Assembly (NCBI GenBank): GCA_019188255.1
Contig: JAETXT010000001.1
Coordinates: 4,092,001 to 4,156,000, forward strand
DNA: 64,000 bases
Origin: Verticillium longisporum
Taxonomy: Eukaryota; Ascomycota; Sordariomycetes; Glomerellales; Plectosphaerellaceae
Direction of reading: 5' to 3'
The translations under genes and the position numbers were made by a program. This document shows positions 23,701-34,518 of this stretch, in pieces (the stretch's first letter is position 1; each line of letters starts with the position of its first letter). The notes below the pieces were generated by a model. It was not told the DNA's origin. It saw nothing but the letters and a program-made list of their open reading frames with translations, and ran no database searches.

Positions 23701-26178
23701 ATCTATTATATAGCTTAATATATATTCCTCTAAACTCTATTAGGCTATTAACTATTTCGATTATAACCGCTATATTAGAAACTAATATAACTTTATAGGG
23801 ATTAGTCTATTTCTCCCGCTCTCGGAATATAAGAACGTCGCTTCCTAGCTCTAGCGATCTCGGTAATAATTACTTAATATCTAGTCCGTTATAGGTATTA
23901 AGAGCGTTATTAACCTTCCGCTTAGCGACTATTCGCTAAAGCTCCGCTATCGCCTTATTAACTACTTTAGCGCGCTACGCCTAGGTCGTAATAGGCGCTA
24001 AGTTAGCGGTAATCCTAGGCATCGCCCCGAATATAAGTAGTATAGGCACTAATCTATTAGGCCTAGTAATGTCGTTTACCGCCTTTATAGCTCCTTAAAG
24101 TAGCGATTCTAGGCTCGTATTACGAGACTCTACCTTTAAGATCTTATATACTCTATATATTAGCTTATAATAGCTCTTAACCTTACCGATTAATTAATAG
24201 GCCTCTATAGGGATCTAATAGTAGGTTATGCTTAGGAGGCGTACCTCTACCCTAAACTCTACGGAAGTAAAGTTCGTTCTAGTATTAATAGTTACGATAT
24301 CTAGAGGCCTAAGGTATATATTTAATTAGTACCTCTTAAGAGCTTCCTATATTACGTAAGCTATAAAATTAAGAATAAAAGTTACGGACTAGAATCCTAT
24401 ACTCGCATCGATTATATAAAGAACGGGCTTTCTATCTAAGTATATAATATCGATTAAAATCTCGTAATTAAAGTTAATATCTAACTTTAAAGTAAACTTA
24501 AAGTATTACGGAGACTTCCCTTTAATCTAATAATAGTAGTAGAAGCGGTTTATTAGCTCTAGAGCGTCCCGATTTATATCCTAGTCTACTCTCTAGAGTA
24601 GGTTCTATAGCTTCTCTATAGATAGGTAACCGAACCGCTTATAAATATATCGGAGCTCTATTTCTATTAGAAACTTACTCTATTACTCTCTATCCCTATT
24701 ATATATATAATCCTAGAGCTAATATAGGTCTTCGTATCTAGGAAGAACTATAAATAGCTCTATTTACGAAAAATAGGTATATACTCCTAGATCTCCTTAA
24801 TACGCTTTACTAGCTTATTATATATATTATCTAAATAGATTCTAAGATCGTCTATATCCTTAATATAAAGTAGGAATAGGGTATCTATTAGGACGATATA
24901 GAACGTAATTCTCCTAATTAGTATTAGAATAATAATCTCCTCTATCGTAGAAATAGGATTTCCTACTCTAAATCTTATTCTAGCCCCTATTCCCTATTTA
25001 TTAATTATTAAGCTTAATATTAGGGCTATTAGGGCCTTTATTTATAAAGCTTCTATTATAGAAATTAATATTACGCTTATATTAGGGATAATACTATACT
25101 ACGTAGAAGTACTATTAATCTAATATTAGGTAAAGAGCTACTCTATTAGAGCTATTATTTTAGCCTTCGAACTACTCCCCTTAATTCTATATTAGAACGA
25201 CTTATTTACTAGGAAATATATAATATAGATATTTATTAGTTCGCTCTTAGGATTAGACTTAAAGGTATCGTCTACTCCTAGCTTATTAGAAGTAGGATTA
25301 TCTAATTCCAAGCTCTTAATAGGTTCTATTATTATTAAAAACTAATAATATCCCTTCCGCTAATCCCTATACGCTTCCTATATACGTTTCTATTACTCTT
25401 TCGAACGTTATTACTCTTCGGGAGAGTACTTCGTCGATCTATAATCTAGTTTAGAGTATATCTAGTATTTACGAATTCTAGATAGTTAACGATTATTAAT
25501 TCTATATACCGATTACTCTCTACGATCTCCCCTTCTATTAGCTTAGCGATATCCGCTCCTATAACGTCTATTAATATAAAAGTACTTAAACGTTCTAATA
25601 TTCTCCTCTACCTTTAATATACTCTTAAACTATATAGATAATATATTAAAAGATCGCTCTAGCTTTATTAATATAATCTTTAGCTCTAGGATACCTTAAA
25701 TTACCCTTAGAGTATTTATATAGAGATAAGTCTCTTCCTTAAACGTAGGGCTAAGTATTCTCTAGTATTACTAAAGCCTATCTAGAAGGATCTAGAGAAC
25801 TTCTATTTATAGCTTTCCTATATTATTAACTTCTACTATTATAGAGTAGAACGTTATCGAGCTCTAATCTATATAATATTATATTCTATTAATCTCCGAA
25901 TCGAACTATTATTTAATTACTAAATATATTTAATAGAGTCCTATACTCCGGTTTATATATTCTAGGAAGAAAGTTTATATATATTCTAAAAGTATGTTTA
26001 GGAAGAGTATATAGAGCTATATATAATAGATTTATAATAGTTCGTAAATATCTATAAAGATATATATTTTATTATTAAGGATATTATAGGTCTCCCTAGA
26101 ATAATTATTCTCTTTATTCTAAAGTAATATAAATTATTTAATTATAATTCTATCGATTAATAAATTTACTAATTTATA
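20779..26178. repeat. RIP-degenerated AT-rich DNA without genes
   Basis: About 5.4 kb with stop codons in every frame on both strands. TA and AT steps dominate and CA/TG are almost absent in many 60-base lines, whereas CG persists (GCG, CGT and CCG are common). This fits CpA-to-TpA mutation of a repeat rather than low-GC genes. No LTR, reverse transcriptase or transposase motif could be read by eye. It is probably the body of the inverted-repeat-bounded element. Confidence 0.75.
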
Positions 26179-26180
26179 TA

Positions 26181-28040
26181 ACGTAATCCACAAGCGAGTG
26201 GTTCACCCATGCGAGTGGTTCACTTCACCCCGACCCGACAAACATTCCGAGGAAAACCTCAACCCAAACGCCGTAAATCAATTAAAATCACTCCTCCTCG
26301 TCTTTTGCAGACGATGAGATAGCTACCTGACAAGTTCTCGCGTTGTGGCCGGTCTTCCCGCATACGCTACAGCATCGTTTCTTCGGCTGGGACCACGACG
26401 CGGGACCCGGGTTCTGCAGCGTTTCCTCTTTTATCTGGATATCTACTTCCTTCTGAGCAATCTTGTCCTGTCCCTCGCCTACAGCCATGCTTCCTCCTTC
26501 CCGGAGACGTAGCTTTTTGGCCCTCCGGCGTCGGCTTAGTGTAGCATTTTCCTCTCGAAGGATCATAACCTCTGACTTCAAAAGAGCGATCTGGTGCATA
26601 ACACCCCGCGTCCCCTTCGCAAGATAGTCAACAGCATCTAAAATTGACGTTGGGGAGCTTCCCTGGTGGCGTGAGATTCGCCCTTTGATGAAGTCAGTCT
26701 GGGAACCTGCCTCGAGCAGGTTAGTGGGCGTCTTAGAGACCCAAGAATCACGCTCCCCGTGGGACGTCCCCGGAGGCGTCGTCGTCCTCAACCTCACATC
26801 CAGCTTTGACAGGACTGTTTCCGGGTTATGGGGGACAAGCCCCGCTCCTCGAAAGCCTCCCTGGATGTTTTTTCTGTCATTGCTTGCTGAAATGCAGCCG
26901 AAAACGCCGGGAAGAAGTCCTCTTTGCTGATGTGCGTTGTACCCGCCCTCATCCTATCCTCGATTTGCCGACCGTATGCTTTCTTTAGTGGGCCAAAACA
27001 CCCAACATCGAGAGGCTGGAGTAGATGTGACGAATGAGGAGGCATACAGAGTGTGATGATGTTGTTCTCCTTGCAGTAGAGTTCGAAGTCGACCGAGTGG
27101 TGACTTTCGTGGCCATCCAGGATCAGTAGGCGATAACCGCCCGAAGTACGGGACTTTGTATGCCTGTCAAAATGCCGAATCCATTCCAGACCAATATCAT
27201 TCGTCGTCCAGCCGTTTGGAGATGTTGCGATTCTCCAGTCGCGAGAAATCGCGTCGTCCTGGTACCAGCTCGAGAGGTGGTACTTGCCCGAAACCACGAT
27301 GAACGGCGGGACGGAGAAACCCAACGCGCCAACGCCCTGGATCACCGTAACCCATTCCCGGTTGCCTGGCTGCCTCATCTTCACATTGGACCGTCTTTCC
27401 GAACTGGTCACGACCATTCCGTTGGCGATAACGCCCATCTGGAAGCCGGTCTCGTCAAAGTTGTACATGTCAGCCTCTTGGATGCCGTACTTGGCGATCA
27501 TGTTATGCACGAGGCGGAACCACGCGTTTATCGCGTCCGGATCTTCGCATTGGGCCCTCTTGTAGTCGTACTTGCGAAAGAAACGCGTCCGGAGCTCTGG
27601 TTGCCGTTTGACGAAGTTTGCGGCCCAGTTCTTCCCGACGCGTGGCGCGTCACGGTCGGCAAGCAGGCGATTCGCCATATCTCCGACCTCACCCAACCGG
27701 GGAGGGTAAGATCGCGCATCTAGGTCAAGGATATATTCGACAATAGTTTTCTCTTCTAGTACTGTTAATTTGGCAGAATTGGGCGGGCTTTCGCGTCGGG
27801 AGGGTTTGCCCTTCTGGCGTCGGAGGAGCGTCGTTAAGGGGACGGTGTAGATCCTCGCAGCACTCCGGGCGCTTAGGTTCGGGTCATTGTCCATAGCTTG
27901 GATAGCAAGGAATAATTGACCTTCTTTTGAAAGAGTCTCCATCGCGGGCGGAGGTGGAATCTGTAGAATTCAGGTGTAGGTCGTGGGCCCGGGCGAAGTG
28001 AACCACTCGCTTGGGTGAACCACTCGCTTGTGGATTACGT
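26181..28040 (-). mobile_element. pogo/Fot1-type DNA transposon, copy A
   Basis: 1860 bp element flanked by TA target duplications (26179-26180 and 28041-28042). Terminal inverted repeats of 46 bp (26181-26226 and 27995-28040) begin ACGTAATCCAC and differ at one base. Each repeat contains two 17-bp tandem subunits with the core GCGAGTGGTTCAC, probably transposase-binding sites. GC content is normal and the transposase is nearly intact, so the insertion is younger than the RIP that destroyed the surrounding DNA. Confidence 0.93.
26288..27942 (-). pseudogene. pogo/Fot1 transposase of copy A, one frameshift
   Basis: Cut-and-paste transposase of the DDE_1/Tc1-mariner pogo group. From the start at 27942 come a psq/CENP-B-type helix-turn-helix region (SARSAARIYTVPLTTLLRRQ), the HTH_Tnp_Tc5-like domain, and the DDE/D core: NFDETGFQMG, LLILDGHESHHS and LLQPLDVGCFGPLKKAY. 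The frame breaks at a T-run on the plus strand, 26868-26873 (an A-run in the coding sense). One base appears missing, after which the other frame continues FRGAGLVPHNPETVL-like sequence. The second part (to 26288) has a basic stretch (SRRRRAKKLRLRE) and a CCHC zinc knuckle CSVCGKTGHNARTC. Together this is the usual 550-residue length. It is either an inactive copy or a sequencing error in a homopolymer. Confidence 0.85.
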
Positions 28041-28299
28041 TATATATAACCTTATTAAATAGAAATATAGATATTAAGAAAAGAAGGTTCTTAATAATAT
28101 TAAATACTTTAAAATAATCTTATTAATTTAAATAGACTTCTTATTATATACTTTAAATTAAATAAGATACTTATTTATATAATATACTATCTTTAATATA
28201 TAATTATTATATCTATTAATATATATAATAAGTAAATAGGCTAGATAATTAAGTAGGCTACTTAATTATAACTATATAATAAGAACTTTATTCTTATTA

Positions 28300-29159
28300 A
28301 CTAGAACGACTTAAATTAATTAAAACTACTTAGAATCCTTTTCTCTAGACGTCTCTACCTCTACCTAGTACGTTCGCATACAATATCTAAGCTCGCTATA
28401 AATACTATATTACTACTTCTATATCTTAATCCTTAGTTTATAACTATTATTCTAATATATTTCCTCCTTTATTTATATATTAATTTTAATATTAGTTTAT
28501 AGCTCCTATCCTTAACTTAGAATAAGGCTCCCTCTTTATCTAAGATATATTTTCTTAGTTCTATAGTATTTATTAAAGGTTTTATATTCTCTTCTTAAAG
28601 GATCTAGTTCTCTAACTTAAAAAGGGCTAATTTATATATAATTCTATATACCTCTTTTATAAAGTATTTAATAGCTTTAATAATTAATATTAAAGAGCTT
28701 CTTTAATATTTAGTAATTCGACCTTTAATAAAATTAAATTATAAATTAGCTTTAATTAAATTATTAAGTATTTAGGAGATCTAAAGTATTAACGTTATTA
28801 GATCCTTTCTAGAGGGTATTAATATCTATAATTTTATATCTAGCTTTAAAATAATATTTTCTAAGTTTATTAGAATAAGCTTAGCCCTTTTAAATCCTCT
28901 TAAAATAATTTTCTCTATTATAGATTCTATAAAAGCTATAAAAAATATAGAGAAGAAATCCTCTTTAATAATATAATTTATATCTATTTATATCCTTTTC
29001 TCGATTTATTAATTATAAGCTTATCTAAATAAGCTAAAGTAGTTAATATTAAGAGGTTAAAATAGATATAATAAATAGGGAGGTATATAGAATATAATAA
29101 TATTATTCTCTTTATAGAAGAGCTTAAAATCGATAAAATAGTAATTTTAGTAGCTATTA
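28300..29159 (-). mobile_element. RIP-destroyed relic of a related pogo transposase
   Basis: This very AT-rich interval aligns base by base with the minus-strand transposase of copy A. For example, 28945-28990 matches about 26911-26956 (GAAGAA-TCCTCTTT..TCTCGATTT), and upstream stretches match the region around 26580-26900. Differences are overwhelmingly C-to-T and G-to-A. The match runs up to the left end of copy B, which therefore inserted into this older copy. No coding capacity remains. The left limit is approximate, and the missing part beyond copy B was not found. Confidence 0.75.
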
Positions 29160-31017
29160 ACGTACATGTACAGTGAGTGGGCCAGTACAGTGAGTGGACC
29201 ACTTTCGCGTCATTCTCCAAACTTCAACATTCCACCTTACTTTTCTCTACAACCAGTCATGGAAACACCTTCTCAAGACAGTCAGCTATTCCTTGCCCGT
29301 CAAGCAATGGAAAAAGATCCAGGGTTAAGCGCCCGACGTGCTGCAGCCATCTACAATGTCAGCCGAACGACTCTCGTTCGCCGCCAGAACGGCACCCCAT
29401 CCCGAAGCGAAATCACATCCAAATTAAAGAAATTAACAATGCTAGAAGAGCAAACGATTGTCGAATACATACTAGACCTAGATTCCCGATCATACCCCCT
29501 CGGTTGGATAGTGTTGGAGATATGGCGAATGTCCTGCTGGCGGCGCGCGACGCGCCACCCGTCGGACCGCGATGGGCTTCAAGATTCGTCAAACGACAAC
29601 CTGCGCTCCGGACGCGTATCTTTCGAAAGTACGACTATAAGAGGGCCCAATGCGAAGATCCCGACGCGATAAACGCGTGGTTTACGCTCGTACGTAACAT
29701 GGTCGCGAAGTACGGCGTGACGGACGAAGACACCTATAACTTCGATGAGACCGGTTTCCAAATGGGCGTTATCGCTAATGGAATGGTTGTTACAAACTCC
29801 GAAAGACGTTCTAACGTTAAGATGAGACAGCCGGGTAATCGGGAATGGGTTACAGTGATCCAGGGCGTTGGCGCGACCGGATTCTGTGTCCCGCCATACA
29901 TCGTTGTTGCGGGTAAATTTCACCTCTCGTCATGGTACGAAGAAGACGCGTTTCCTCGCGACTGGAAGGTCGCAACCTCTCCAAACGGCTGGACTACGAA
30001 TGATATTGGTCTCGATTGGATTCGGCACTTCGACCAACATACAAGGTCGCGTACTTCGGGCGCATTTCGCATTCTCATCCTAGACGGCCACGAAAGCCAC
30101 CACTCCGCCAAATTCGAGCTTTACTGTAAGGAGAATAAGATCATTACACTTTGTATGCCTCCTCATTCGTCCCATCTACTCCAACCTCTCGATGTCGGCT
30201 GTTTTGGACCGCTGAAGAAAGCGTACGGTCGGCAAATTGAGATGAAGATGAAGGCAGGTACAAACCATATCTCCAAGGAGGACTTCTTCCCAGCTTTTTT
30301 ACGGCATTCCAGAATTCTATGACAGAAAAAAACATCCAGGGAGGTTTTCAAGGGGCTGGACTTACCCCCATGACCCAGAAGCAGTCCTTTCAAGGCTGGA
30401 TGTGAAATTAAAGACACCAACGCCGCCAGGAACGTCTTCTGGACTCCCTAAGCCATGGGTGTGTAAGACTCCTACAAACCCGATTGAAGCCACTTCACAG
30501 TCCGAATTCATTAAGAATCGAATCTCCCGACACCAGGGAAGCTCACCAACATCAATGCTTCAGGCTATCGACCAATACACGAAGGGTACACACAAGATAA
30601 TGCACCAGTTCGTCCTAATGGACGCAAGGCTCAAGATACTTGAAAGCGAGAATGCTACCCTTAGCCGACGTCGGAGAGCTAAAAAGTACGTCTCAGGGAA
30701 GGAGGGAGTATGACTCTAGGTGATGGACAAGACCAGATTGCCCAGAAGGAGGTAGATGTTCAGATGAGGGAGGAAACGAGGCAGAATCCGGGTCGCGCGA
30801 CTCGGGCTATACCGAAGAAACGGACCTGTGGCACCTGTGGAAATACTGGCCATAACGCGAGAACTTGTCAGATGACTATATTATCTTCTGAATAAGGTAA
30901 TGGGGCGTGATTTCAATTGATTTCCTATGTTTTTGTTTAGTTCTGGGTTGGAATGTTTGTCGGGTCGAGGTGAGGTGGTCCACTCACTGTACTGGCCCAC
31001 TCACTGTGCATGTACGT
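29160..31017 (+). mobile_element. pogo/Fot1-type DNA transposon, copy B
   Basis: 1858 bp element with TA target duplications (29158-29159 and 31018-31019). Inverted repeats of 43 bp (29160-29202 and 30975-31017) start ACGTACATG and differ at one base. They contain two 17-bp subunits with the core ACAGTGAGTGG, the same architecture as copy A but a different sequence, so the two are sister families. It is not RIP-mutated and is inserted in the RIP-mutated relic. Confidence 0.92.
29259..30895 (+). pseudogene. pogo/Fot1 transposase of copy B, four single-base losses
   Basis: Same domain order as copy A: helix-turn-helix (SARRAAAIYNVSRTTLVRRQ), catalytic YNFDETGFQMG, ILILDGHESHHS, LLQPLDVGCFGPLKKAY, basic region and zinc knuckle CGTCGNTGHNARTC. 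The start at 29259 reads METPSQDSQLFLARQAME. Comparison with copy A shows one missing base at each of four places: the C-run 29495-29499, T-run 30295-30300, C-run 30365-30369, and near 30686. Apart from these, codons are well conserved. The element is therefore either freshly inactivated or its homopolymers are miscalled. Confidence 0.85.
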
Positions 31018-31417
31018 TATATAGATAGAATACCTACCTATATAGGCTAAGTATTTATAATATATTATATTTATCTTATATTAAAAGTTTAATACCTTCT
31101 TTTAATCTTAATTTACCTTTCCTAGTCTATATTTAATATATATAGTTTTGCCCTAGAACTTATTTATACTAAGATAATTTCTTACTCCCCTTAAGCTTTC
31201 TCCTAACCAGGGAGGGTGAACTTTAGTCTACCCCCTGTAAGCTGCATCTCGCTACCCGCCTACTATGTCCCGAGGTTTTCCGCGGCGGTAATCTTCCTCC
31301 CGCGACCCAGTCGTTTCAAGGTATGCCAGAGATATTAATAGGCTGTCGGAACACTCAGGATGCAGAGTCACAGGGAACATCAGAGCCATTAAGTACTGAA
31401 ACGGCAGACAAACAATC

Positions 31418-32011
31418 ATGGCGGCTCCACCTGTAACGGAAATGGTCCAGAACCCCTTGGGAGTCTCTTATCAAGAGTTTCTCCGCGTCTTCACCGAGAA
31501 GATGGAACCGATTCTTCTGGTTCAACCAGGCCTTGTCTCGGTGATCACTGGACTCGTCGTCAATCCTGCTGCCGACGATCAGCATCCGCCAACTGCTGTC
31601 TCGCTGGCCCAGTGGAGGAGCCTCGAAGCTCACGAGGCGTTTCTCCAAAGCCCGTCTGCCGGGCCGTTCTTTGAGGCTGCCAAGTCGCTACTCAGGGGCC
31701 CACCCACGATCCATCATTATCAGCTCGGTTCGCTTTCGAGCAGCAACCTGGAGAGTCGCTACAGCCGAATCGAAAAGACAAGCGAACCCCACGATTCTGA
31801 GCTGCAACCACCGTATGAAGCTCAGGTGCAGGCACATGGACAAGACACGGCAAAGATTGGGGCATGCATTGAGATCCCTCAGCAAAAGGCATACATATCT
31901 TTCGGTGATGGTGAGGAGTCTTGCATTGGTGGGCCATCCGTTGCTGGGATTGAAGCATTCACAGTTGCGTGGGACAGATATCGCGTCAAGGCACTAGGAT
32001 CGAACCTTTAA
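31418..32011 (+). CDS. ABM-type dimeric alpha-beta-barrel protein, 197 aa
   Basis: Single-exon gene. The N-terminal half resembles the antibiotic-biosynthesis-monooxygenase/stress-responsive ferredoxin-like fold: EFLRVFTEKMEPILLVQPG, ALSLAQW-like WRSLEAHEAFLQS, and GPFFEAAKSLL. The rest shows no further motif. The ATG at 31418 is the first after the right border of the transposon block, about 170 bases away, so its promoter may have been altered by the insertion. The C-terminus is ALGSNL; SNL is only a weak PTS1 variant. It is convergent with the cyclase gene. Members often act on aromatic polyketides or heme, but many are uncharacterised; the role here is unknown. Confidence 0.65.
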   Translation: MAAPPVTEMVQNPLGVSYQEFLRVFTEKMEPILLVQPGLVSVITGLVVNPAADDQHPPTAVSLAQWRSLEAHEAFLQSPSAGPFFEAAKSLLRGPPTIHHYQLGSLSSSNLESRYSRIEKTSEPHDSELQPPYEAQVQAHGQDTAKIGACIEIPQQKAYISFGDGEESCIGGPSVAGIEAFTVAWDRYRVKALGSNL

Positions 32012-32085
32012 TGATACATGCAGGACACATTATGAGAATGACAACAATTTCGCTATAAAAGGCATCCTTGAAGCACACGTTTGAA

Positions 32086-33257
32086 CTACACTAGAGCAAT
32101 CATGTTGGCCGGACTCGCCACTCCTCCGTGCACGTTGAGGGGGCACGACGACAAGAAAAAGGTCCAGCGCTTGTTCTCACGGCACCAAGCGGCCAGATCC
32201 TCCAGATAAAGCAACTCTGCAATCGGACAGCTCCAGCCGGAAATCAGGACTTCGTGAAACATGAAGCCTGCCTCCTGCGCCACTGGGAACGCTTCCCACC
32301 CTGGGGCGTCTCCTCCGACACCGGCGAACTTTCTATCCCACAGCCACTGCAACAGACGGCGGTCCTGCTGCAGGCCACAAGAGGCTGGAGGCCACGCCTC
32401 GCCCACGCTCTTCTCCTCCTCTGCGCCGAGGTTGACGTACCGTGCTGTGAAGCCGCTGCGGATAATCAGAATGTCGCCGGGTTGTGGCTCCAGGCTGCCT
32501 GGCGACTGTCTGCGCTGCCAGTCGAGACAAGCAAGTATGTCATCGTACTTTATGGCATGCGGAGTCGACGGGTCATAATTCTGGCCAACCTCCTCTGCAT
32601 AGGCCCAGTAGTCAATCAAGAAACCTCGGGTGGTGATGCCTCCCTTTGTGTGCCAGTTGTGGATTCCCAGGGATCCTTCCTGACTCTTGAGCATGTCGTC
32701 CTTGGCGATGCCATTGTAGAACAGGCCCTCCTTTTGGTAGGCGAAGTGTCGCAGTCCGTCCCATTGGGTGCTCTTTTGCGTGTTGAAGTTAAGCTGGGGG
32801 TCTTGTTAGATTCGTGTTCGGGTGACTAGCGACTTCGGTCCTCAACTGACAGTATCATCCAGTACGTTGCCAGGTCCAATGATCGAATGCTCGTATGCGA
32901 ACTCGTGCCTGCGAAAGCCTGGTGTCTTTGGTTCACTTAGTGACCAGCTAAGGAGAAATAGAGTCAGCATGGTCTGCTGTTTGCATGTGCTGCATCCTAG
33001 GTTCACCTTACTTGAGACTAAAGCGCAGGCCCTCCTTTATCTCCAAGCCTGCATTCTTGACGACAGAAGGCGTGATCAGGTTCTGGTCATTTCGTCAGCA
33101 CCAAAATCAACCTCATTCATCCCAAGATACGCACCAGGGTACCGAGCTGGTCATCAGACCCCCAGAGGCCCCATGCTGAATAAGATGGATCCCCCTTTCG
33201 AAGCGGCAGCTCCGAAAGAGCCGGACGCCGGGCTAGAGTGTTCTCTGTTTGTGTCAT
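32086..33257 (-). CDS. Cyclase-family hydrolase (kynurenine-formamidase-like fold)
   Basis: Fungal member of the metal-dependent Cyclase family (Pfam PF04199). The start at 33257 reads MTQTENTLARRPALSELPLR, followed by GDPSYSAWGLWGSDDQLGTL, the standard N-terminus of fungal members. Introns follow GTL, FSLK and LDDT (GTCAGT..CCCAG). The substrate or metal site region reads QKSTQWDGLRHFAYQ, the fungal version of the HxGTHxD motif. Later comes GVGGDAPGWEAF and FHEVLISGWSCPIAELLYL, typical for the family. The end is NMIALV-stop at 32086. It shares a promoter with the small Zn2Cys6 regulator. The reaction could be hydrolysis of a cyclic or formylated intermediate; substrate unknown. Confidence 0.85.
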
Positions 33258-33592
33258 ATTCTCGAAAGATTACTGGAATGGCATGATCTGATTTGGCGCG
33301 AACTATCGCCGGAGCTTTTGGGTGATATAGATTGCAGTAAGCGGAAATCCCGCCGATAGTTCGGCGTCCCGCTCGGTGGCTCGGAGTAAGCGCGAACCCC
33401 AAAACGGCATGGAACGGGGTTCCGAACGGGGCTCCGGAGCGAGTGACGGTATGATCGATTATATTGAAGGGTGACCGTACGGTTTTCGTCTTGGATCTTC
33501 TCATATTCATTTGACGCGCCTAAATTCTATGTCGTTGTCGAATCGCCAAGTTATTCTACGTTGTTGAATAGTGAAGTATCTTAAACATTGAA

Positions 33593-33603
33593 CGGAATTT
33601 CCG
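33593..33603. promoter_or_regulatory. CGGAATTTCCG in the cyclase/TF divergent promoter
   Basis: Exact repeat of the 11-mer at 16702-16712, about 85 bases upstream of the regulator start at 33679 and within the shared promoter of the cyclase. Nearby GGTTCCGAACG and GGCTCCGGAGC also carry inverted CGG half-sites. It links the two metabolic arms as one possible regulon. Confidence 0.4.
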
Positions 33604-33678
33604 CCGCGGCAGCAGACCCCTGGCAGACATCTTCATCACCAGATTGAGCCACCCTTTGGAGAATAGCAGCAGATAGCC

Positions 33679-34518
33679 ATGGATGTCGTCTCCAACATCG
33701 ACCCCGCATCGTCTCGGCGCTCGACTACCAGGACGCGCCGCAAGGCCAGGAGACGGCCGCCACCTTCGAGGCCCCGTACTGCGCCAGCTTGCAGTTTCTG
33801 TTCCCAGCGGAGAACAAGGTGCATACAAGGAGAGCCGGGAGGGCCATGCCTGAGCTGTCAGCACTTTGAGCAAAAATGTGTCATACCAAAACACTTGACA
33901 CCATCGTGAGTTTGCCCTGTGGAGTGCGCTGTCGAAGACGCATAGTAGTTGATATTCTGGGTCAGACGTAGATCAAAGGGCAGTCTCCAGCCTTTCGTGT
34001 CAGAGATAATATTTTCACCACCATTGCCGTCCTCACCAATGACATGCCCCGACTCACCGGGCTACCCATACTCAACGAATTCCGAGGCCTCTCCGTCATA
34101 TTCAACAGACTCCCCTCAAGCAGGCGACACGCCTTCATTTGTCACATCTTTCAGAGAGGATAGTGGTTCGGCGTCAAGTGTATGTAGTTCAAACGCGTCC
34201 TGCTATGAAGAACTCAAGTCGGGCAGGGGGCATTGGAACTTCATGCAATCCCCTACAGCTCCCAGAGGCAAAGCTGCAGCCAAGGATCGCGTAGTCGACG
34301 AGGCGCTACAAAAAGCGCAAGCGCTATTATCTCAAGTGGAAGTTCTTGCCCGTACTCTCAATGGGTTAGTTGGCTATGCAAAGCCTGACGAGAGGCTTCG
34401 TTGTCCAATCCCAGATCCGATCGTCCCCGTCGAGGATGACAGGACAGAGTGTGATGATGAAGGCGTTTTGTTTTGGCTAGATGCGTGGGATGACATTGCA
34501 AAACTCAACATAGCGTAA
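33679..34518 (+). CDS. Small Zn2Cys6 transcription factor, 259 aa
   Basis: Two exons (33679-33905 and 33966-34518, GTGAGT..GTCAG) joined in frame. A basic N-terminus (RRSTTRTRRKARRR) precedes the cluster CSFCSQRRTRC, IQGEPGGPC, LSC and QHFEQKC, all six cysteines. The remainder is Ser/Pro-rich (SPGYPYSTNSEASPSYSTDS), then an acidic C-terminus with a short helix (ALQKAQALLSQVEVLARTL). It lacks the large fungal-specific MHR domain, as in AflR-like cluster regulators. Position between cyclase and FAD monooxygenase suggests a pathway-specific regulator of the second arm. Confidence 0.86.

Larger units (their letters stand above)
20730..31243. mobile_element. RIP-mutated composite transposon block bounded by 49-bp inverted repeats
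   Basis: The left end (20730-20778) and the reverse complement of the right end (31195-31243) align without gaps over 49 bases with 36 matches, including AGGGGGTAG and CCCTCCCT. Many mismatches are transitions. The homology seems to extend further inwards with gaps. Between them, apart from two inserted young elements, the DNA is A/T-rich, lacks open frames and has very few CA or TG dinucleotides while keeping many CG, the typical RIP outcome. Subtracting the two inserted elements leaves about 6.8 kb, part of which is an older pogo copy. A large DNA transposon with long inverted repeats is inferred. The superfamily is unknown and no clean target duplication was found (AGCT flanks both ends, which may be chance). 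Confidence 0.6.

Noticed and set aside
20779..26178. LTR retrotransposon
   Set aside because: No direct terminal repeats, primer site or reverse-transcriptase motif could be found by eye; the ends are inverted instead.
28984..29220. 78-codon minus-strand frame
   Set aside because: Lies in RIP-mutated transposase remains and crosses the end of copy B.
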